In this document: positions 60,149 through 64,000 of the stretch, piece by piece
Numbering within the stretch: the first letter of the stretch is position 1
How the letters are laid out: each line of letters starts with the position of its first letter
NCBI GenBank assembly: GCA_905215345.1
Contig: CAJMPR010000001.1
Span: forward strand, 124,001 to 188,000
DNA length: 64,000 nucleotides
Source: an uncultured bacterium
Lineage (GTDB): Bacteria; Bacteroidota; Bacteroidia; Bacteroidales; Bacteroidaceae
Direction of reading: 5' to 3'
Notes under the pieces: generated by a model
Databases searched by the model: none
The model's input: only the letters and a program-made list of their open reading frames with translations
Told to the model about the DNA's origin: nothing
Made by a program: the position numbers and the translations under genes

Positions 60149-61552
60149 TTAGTTGTAGCCTGCAATTCTTGCTATGCGTTTCGGAATCTCGGTATTATCC
60201 ATCTTTCCGACAAACAGATTGGAGCCTGCACCTATTGCAAAAACAGGAACGTATCCGGCTGTATGGCCTCCACCGGTCCACCCTACCATTGCTATTTGGC
60301 TCATCACATTTCTGGCAGCGGCAGCCAAAGGCTCTGTTTTCGAATAAAGTCTCTCTTCAAATACCACTTTATTTTTTACGAACGACATTTCATACTCGTC
60401 GCGAAGCATTTTCTCCTGTTCCCAAGTCAAAGGAAACTCTTTCCAAAAGCCCATTTTGTCGGTCAGCAAAGCCATTACGTCATCCCATGAAGCCTTACCG
60501 AATTTCTCTTTCCGCAGGTCGGTAATCGCTTTGGAAAGAATGTCCTGAGATTGCTTCTGATTCATCAAAGATCTCAAACGCAATTGATAACTCCCGGTTC
60601 CCAAACCCATACCACCGGTTTCGTGGTCGGCAGTTACAACAATCAACGTCTCTTTCGGATGCTTTTTGTAGAACTCATAAGCAACCTTAACCGCATTGTC
60701 CAAGTCGATAACTTCTTCGAAAACTGTCGCCGGATCATTGTTGTGGCACGCCCAGTCTATCTTGCCGCCTTCTACCATCAGGAAGAAACCTTTGTTATTC
60801 CTTTTGGTCAAGAATGAAATGGCGCTCTCTGTTATCTCCGGCAGGGTCAAATCTCCCTCCTTGCGGTCTATGGCATAAGGCAGGGAGGAAGGTTCGGCAC
60901 CCTCCTCTTGAATAAGTATCATTTTCTCTGCATCCGCCGCCTTTGTTTTGTACTCGTCCAGACCTCTGGCAATGATATAACCGGCTTCCTCTATAATGGG
61001 GAAAATGCTCGGTACCTCTTTTTTGTCGGTAGTTGTAGTGGGTTTCAGGAAACCACCTCCTGCATAGAAATCAAAATTGGCCTTTGGCAAGTCAAGGGCT
61101 ATTTCGTAATACATATTACGGTTAGGCTGATGGGCATAGAATGCTGCCGGAGTAGCGTGATCCATGCTGACACTGGTTATGATACCCACTTTCTTGCCTG
61201 CCTTCTTGGCTTTCTCGGCAACTGTCTGCAAGACGTTTTTGTCATCATCCATACCGATAGCACCATTATATGTCTTTTCGCCGGTAGCAAGAGCAGTACC
61301 GGCAGCAGAAGAATCGGTTACAGAATTGGTGGCAGAGAACGTGGTAGCCATAGTTTCTGCCGGGAATGTGGTAAACAAAAGCGGCTTTACCCCAATACGT
61401 CCTTCCTGCTCCGCCAAGTACATCTCCGTACCGTTCACCTGATTCACCCCCATTCCATCACCGATGAAATAGAATACATACTTTGCCTGCTGCTGGGCAT
61501 ACGATACGTTTGCCAGCAACACAAAGAGCAATACATACATTAATCGTTTCAT
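60149..61552 (-). CDS. Alkaline phosphatase (PhoA superfamily), exported
   Basis: 467 residues with signal peptide (ending near VSYAQQQ). Metal and active-site motifs are VFYFIGDGMGVNQ, TDSSAAGTALATG with the nucleophilic Ser, SMDHATPAAF, VVTADHETGGMG and GGGHTAGYVPVFA. It releases phosphate from phosphomonoesters in the periplasm. It is the last gene of a minus-strand run after a glycerophosphodiesterase, which fits stepwise breakdown of phosphodiesters. Confidence 0.92.
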   Translation of the reverse strand: MKRLMYVLLFVLLANVSYAQQQAKYVFYFIGDGMGVNQVNGTEMYLAEQEGRIGVKPLLFTTFPAETMATTFSATNSVTDSSAAGTALATGEKTYNGAIGMDDDKNVLQTVAEKAKKAGKKVGIITSVSMDHATPAAFYAHQPNRNMYYEIALDLPKANFDFYAGGGFLKPTTTTDKKEVPSIFPIIEEAGYIIARGLDEYKTKAADAEKMILIQEEGAEPSSLPYAIDRKEGDLTLPEITESAISFLTKRNNKGFFLMVEGGKIDWACHNNDPATVFEEVIDLDNAVKVAYEFYKKHPKETLIVVTADHETGGMGLGTGSYQLRLRSLMNQKQSQDILSKAITDLRKEKFGKASWDDVMALLTDKMGFWKEFPLTWEQEKMLRDEYEMSFVKNKVVFEERLYSKTEPLAAAARNVMSQIAMVGWTGGGHTAGYVPVFAIGAGSNLFVGKMDNTEIPKRIARIAGYN

Positions 61553-61643
61553 AAATATATACTACTTAAAATTAATCATTGACTTATTAATATTTTTCAA
61601 TTCAAACAGTAAAAAAAATCAATATGGAAAATACAGATATTCT

Positions 61644-62546
61644 TTAGTGATGGAGTCCCTGCCTTTTCAAATATCCTAATAACAGAGCCGGACGATCCGT
61701 TTGGATCAGTTTAGCCCCCTGACCGATTATCCAGCCCCAACTTTCATCCGGCTGATGCTGTTCTACAGCACGGTCATCATCATGTCCGCCACAGAGATTA
61801 GGCCAAAGACTATTAATAAAGATTTTTGCACCACTATCTTGAACCTTTTTTATCAGACGTTGTATTTCTAAGCTATCATTATCAAATATAAGTTCAAAAA
61901 CAATCGGCTTCATATGAGTCAAATAACTATCAATTATTAATTCAGAATTATCTATACTCAGATCAATTACCGGCATAAATATCATCTTATCCAGCACATC
62001 ACCGTTTTCAGCCTTTACCTGTTCGTAAGGCAAGCCGGCTTTCATCACACACTGATTTACCGTCCCAGTTTTTTCAAGGATAACATATGCGTCTTTAAAG
62101 TAATCATAACCTTTATCCACATTCACCATTATCTTACCTTTACACAGAATCATCACCTCTTCAAAGGTAGGAATCTGATGTCGAGTTTTATGTCCTGCAC
62201 CGTTACGCATACGAAACTCACGCAATTCCGCTAAAGTATAATCTTCCGGCCGACCTTTTCCTGTTGTAGTACGGTCAATCGTTTTGTCATGCATCAGAAT
62301 CAAATGTCCGTCCTTGGTACGTTTCAAATCTATCTCGACCATATCAACTCCCATATCAATGCAGTTTTGAATGGCCTGCAAAGAATTCTCAGGAGCATTA
62401 CGCCAATCAGCACGATGAGATACAACCAACACTGATTTATTGACCGGTTCATTAAATCCTTCCCAAATATGGTCTATGGTTTGTTGGGCAAATACATAAC
62501 CTACCCACATCATACTAACGTAGATGAATAATAAAATTTTCTTCAT
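61644..62546 (-). CDS. Glycerophosphodiester phosphodiesterase-family protein, exported
   Basis: 300 residues from the ATG at 62546, which gives a good signal peptide (KKILLFIYVSMMWVGYVFA). ATGs at 62552 and 62573 are alternatives; the last overlaps the preceding gene. GDPD motifs are VSHRADWRNAPENSLQAI, MVEIDLKRTKDGHLILMHD (catalytic His) and TTTGKGRPEDYTLAELREF. It would split glycerophosphodiesters, the headgroups of deacylated phospholipids, or related phosphodiesters. Confidence 0.88.
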   Translation of the reverse strand: MKKILLFIYVSMMWVGYVFAQQTIDHIWEGFNEPVNKSVLVVSHRADWRNAPENSLQAIQNCIDMGVDMVEIDLKRTKDGHLILMHDKTIDRTTTGKGRPEDYTLAELREFRMRNGAGHKTRHQIPTFEEVMILCKGKIMVNVDKGYDYFKDAYVILEKTGTVNQCVMKAGLPYEQVKAENGDVLDKMIFMPVIDLSIDNSELIIDSYLTHMKPIVFELIFDNDSLEIQRLIKKVQDSGAKIFINSLWPNLCGGHDDDRAVEQHQPDESWGWIIGQGAKLIQTDRPALLLGYLKRQGLHH

Positions 62547-62556
62547 AACCATAAAA

Positions 62557-63756
62557 TTATTTCGTACAATCAAATGTACCCAGTTCTTTTTTAATTAAAT
62601 GTTTAGAATCATTGTCATTCAATATATAAATACTGTATTTTGTTCCACCCGGATATACACGAACAACAATATGCCCTTGAGTAGATACCATCTTATCCGT
62701 TAAGCTTCCTATCACTATCTTTGCAGCCGGATGTAAATTAGTAGACATCACATTTCTGCTTTCCGGATAAACCTCTCTTGATAAAGCCCGGGTTAATACT
62801 GTATGATTAGGATGTAAAGCATCCCACACAGACATTATTATATTCTGAGGAGATAAACGCGCCAGAAAATATTCATTCGTACCATCTTCATTTCCATGAT
62901 GATTTAAGACTGCCACTTCAACCCTACCCACAACATCGGAAACTGGAGACTCAATATCATGCCATAACGGACGTCCGGGACGCGGGTAGCCGGGAATATC
63001 CCCACCGGTGTAATAGTCAAATAATCCATAAGTCAGCTTAATTATACAGCTATACATATTTTCCCGAGGCCTCTCTTTTTTAGTATAATGGATACGATCA
63101 GAAAACAGCGTATCAATCTCACCGTTTTTCAAAGCTAACATACCATTGGCATATATATTCCGAATATGAAAAGAAGGGTAACCCACTTTATTGTAAAGTA
63201 AACCAAATTGTTCATCAGTACCCACTTTAAAAGTTTGATGTTCCACCTGATTGCATATAGATTTTATAAAAAAGCAATAATTAGCATAACAAGAATCGGA
63301 AACAGAAGGTGGAAAAAAGTCTCCCCCCCTATCAACGATTGTATATGCCGGGAAATATTGATAAACATCTGTCACTCCTGTCAAGTAATAGCATTTTTTC
63401 TCTTCTTTCACGCGAAACAAAGCACCTATATGATCAGAATGGTGATGAGTCAACAAATAGTAATCAATATACTTCCTACCATTTGGAATAAAAGAAGCAA
63501 TATAATCTGCTATCCATTCACCTGCCCTTTTCAGGTTATCCGGTTTGGGTGCAACAACCCTCTCGTCAGCTTTTATTTCTCCTGCATCAATCAATAAGGT
63601 TGTACCATCCGGAAGAATACAAAAAGTACAATCACCGCGTCCGGTATTAATATGATGAATATCCAAATACCCCTCTTCCCATTTCTTCAAAGTTTGTGAG
63701 AAGGCAGTCGTGGCGGCAAGTGCCGCCACAGCCAGTAATAAAATATACCTATTCAT
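62557..63756 (-). CDS. Exported metallo-beta-lactamase-fold hydrolase
   Basis: 399 residues with a signal peptide (LLAVAALAATTAFSQ). The metal site is YYLLTHHHSDHIGALF (HxHxDH), preceded by TTLLIDAGE, and LNHHGNEDGTNEYFLARL provides later ligands. It is similar to ComEC-type extracellular MBL domains, which cut phosphodiesters. It starts 1 nt after the SusD-like gene and is followed by GDPD and alkaline phosphatase genes, so a phosphodiesterase acting on the imported substrate is inferred. Confidence 0.8.
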   Translation of the reverse strand: MNRYILLLAVAALAATTAFSQTLKKWEEGYLDIHHINTGRGDCTFCILPDGTTLLIDAGEIKADERVVAPKPDNLKRAGEWIADYIASFIPNGRKYIDYYLLTHHHSDHIGALFRVKEEKKCYYLTGVTDVYQYFPAYTIVDRGGDFFPPSVSDSCYANYCFFIKSICNQVEHQTFKVGTDEQFGLLYNKVGYPSFHIRNIYANGMLALKNGEIDTLFSDRIHYTKKERPRENMYSCIIKLTYGLFDYYTGGDIPGYPRPGRPLWHDIESPVSDVVGRVEVAVLNHHGNEDGTNEYFLARLSPQNIIMSVWDALHPNHTVLTRALSREVYPESRNVMSTNLHPAAKIVIGSLTDKMVSTQGHIVVRVYPGGTKYSIYILNDNDSKHLIKKELGTFDCTK

Positions 63757-63757
63757 A

Positions 63758-64000
63758 TCAATTATATCCCGGATTTTGAGGGAATGTTACAGGATTGTTA
63801 ATCAAATCAACCTCCGTCTTCGGAAGCGGATATAAATAATCATTCTTCGTAATTGTAAATCCAACCTTAGACATGGCATCTATTGCTGTATCTGTGCGAA
63901 TCAAGTCAAACCAACGTTGCAGTTCAAAAGGAAATTCCAAACGTCTTTCTTCCAACACAGCCTTACGAAAACTATTCTGATCATTCAATTCTGTCGAAGT
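63758..64000 (-). CDS. SusD/RagB-like lipoprotein, C-terminal end (5' part outside window)
   Basis: The frame is open through the right edge. The visible 80 residues hold the conserved SusD C-terminal segment FRKAVLEERRLEFPFELQRWFDLIRT and end PLPKTEVDLINNPVTFPQNPGYN, as in typical SusD proteins. It would be the surface nutrient-binding partner of a SusC transporter expected further to the right. One nt separates it from the metallo-hydrolase, so the genes are an operon. Confidence 0.92.
   Translation of the reverse strand, partial: TSTELNDQNSFRKAVLEERRLEFPFELQRWFDLIRTDTAIDAMSKVGFTITKNDYLYPLPKTEVDLINNPVTFPQNPGYN

Overview
The window looks like chromosomal DNA of a gut Bacteroides or a close Bacteroidales relative. 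The evidence is SusC/SusD pairs, S46 dipeptidyl-peptidases, fimbrillin lipoproteins, GldE, a Rne/Rng ribonuclease beside HU, an inositol-sphingolipid gene cluster, and many promoters of the Bacteroides type (TTG, then 19-21 nt, then TAnnTTTG). No tRNA, rRNA, insertion sequence, phage or CRISPR array was seen.

Layout. 1-4.3 kb: a tandem DPP7-like/DPP11-like peptidase pair and two thioredoxins. 4.4-8.0 kb (minus): a DUF3805/3806-like protein, an Uup-type ABC-F ATPase and a PHP histidinol-phosphatase. 8.3-13.5 kb (minus): a SusC/SusD pair. 13.8-26.3 kb: a transglutaminase-like membrane protein divergent from a nine-gene fimbrial operon (two DUF3575 proteins, five fimbrillin-like lipoproteins, an OmpA-like multidomain protein and a beta-barrel). 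26.4-28.9 kb: an OmpR-type two-component system. 29-30 kb: an isolated AT-rich gene for a putative M91-like zinc-protease toxin. 30.2-32.1 kb: a cobalamin riboswitch with terminator, then tryptophanase. 32-38 kb: PPTase, gldE, ssb and mutY (minus), then HU, a 30-residue basic protein and RNase G (plus). 38-46 kb (minus): a DUF5686 protein, the inositol-lipid cluster (inositol-phosphate synthase, PgpA-like, GtrA-like, CDP-alcohol phosphotransferase, PAP2) and an alcohol dehydrogenase. 46-50 kb: AspT/AspD, an aspartate-to-alanine decarboxylation cycle. 50-54 kb (minus): a TolC-like protein under a clear sigma-54 promoter, followed by a sigma-54 activator and its kinase. 54-59.2 kb (minus): hisG-D-C-B behind a hexahistidine leader peptide and attenuator. 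59.3-64 kb (minus): a hotdog thioesterase, then a SusD (cut by the edge), metallo-hydrolase, glycerophosphodiesterase and alkaline phosphatase locus.

The main non-coding observation is a class of intergenic inverted repeats built from degenerate ~7-bp units. They start directly at the stop codon of the upstream gene. Three copies share conserved hairpin ends and look like one dispersed ~150-bp element family, and in two of them the element itself supplies the stop codon of the host gene. Other highlights are the riboswitch upstream of tnaA, the isolated M91-like toxin candidate, the sigma-54 promoter with paired enhancer sites, and the his attenuator.
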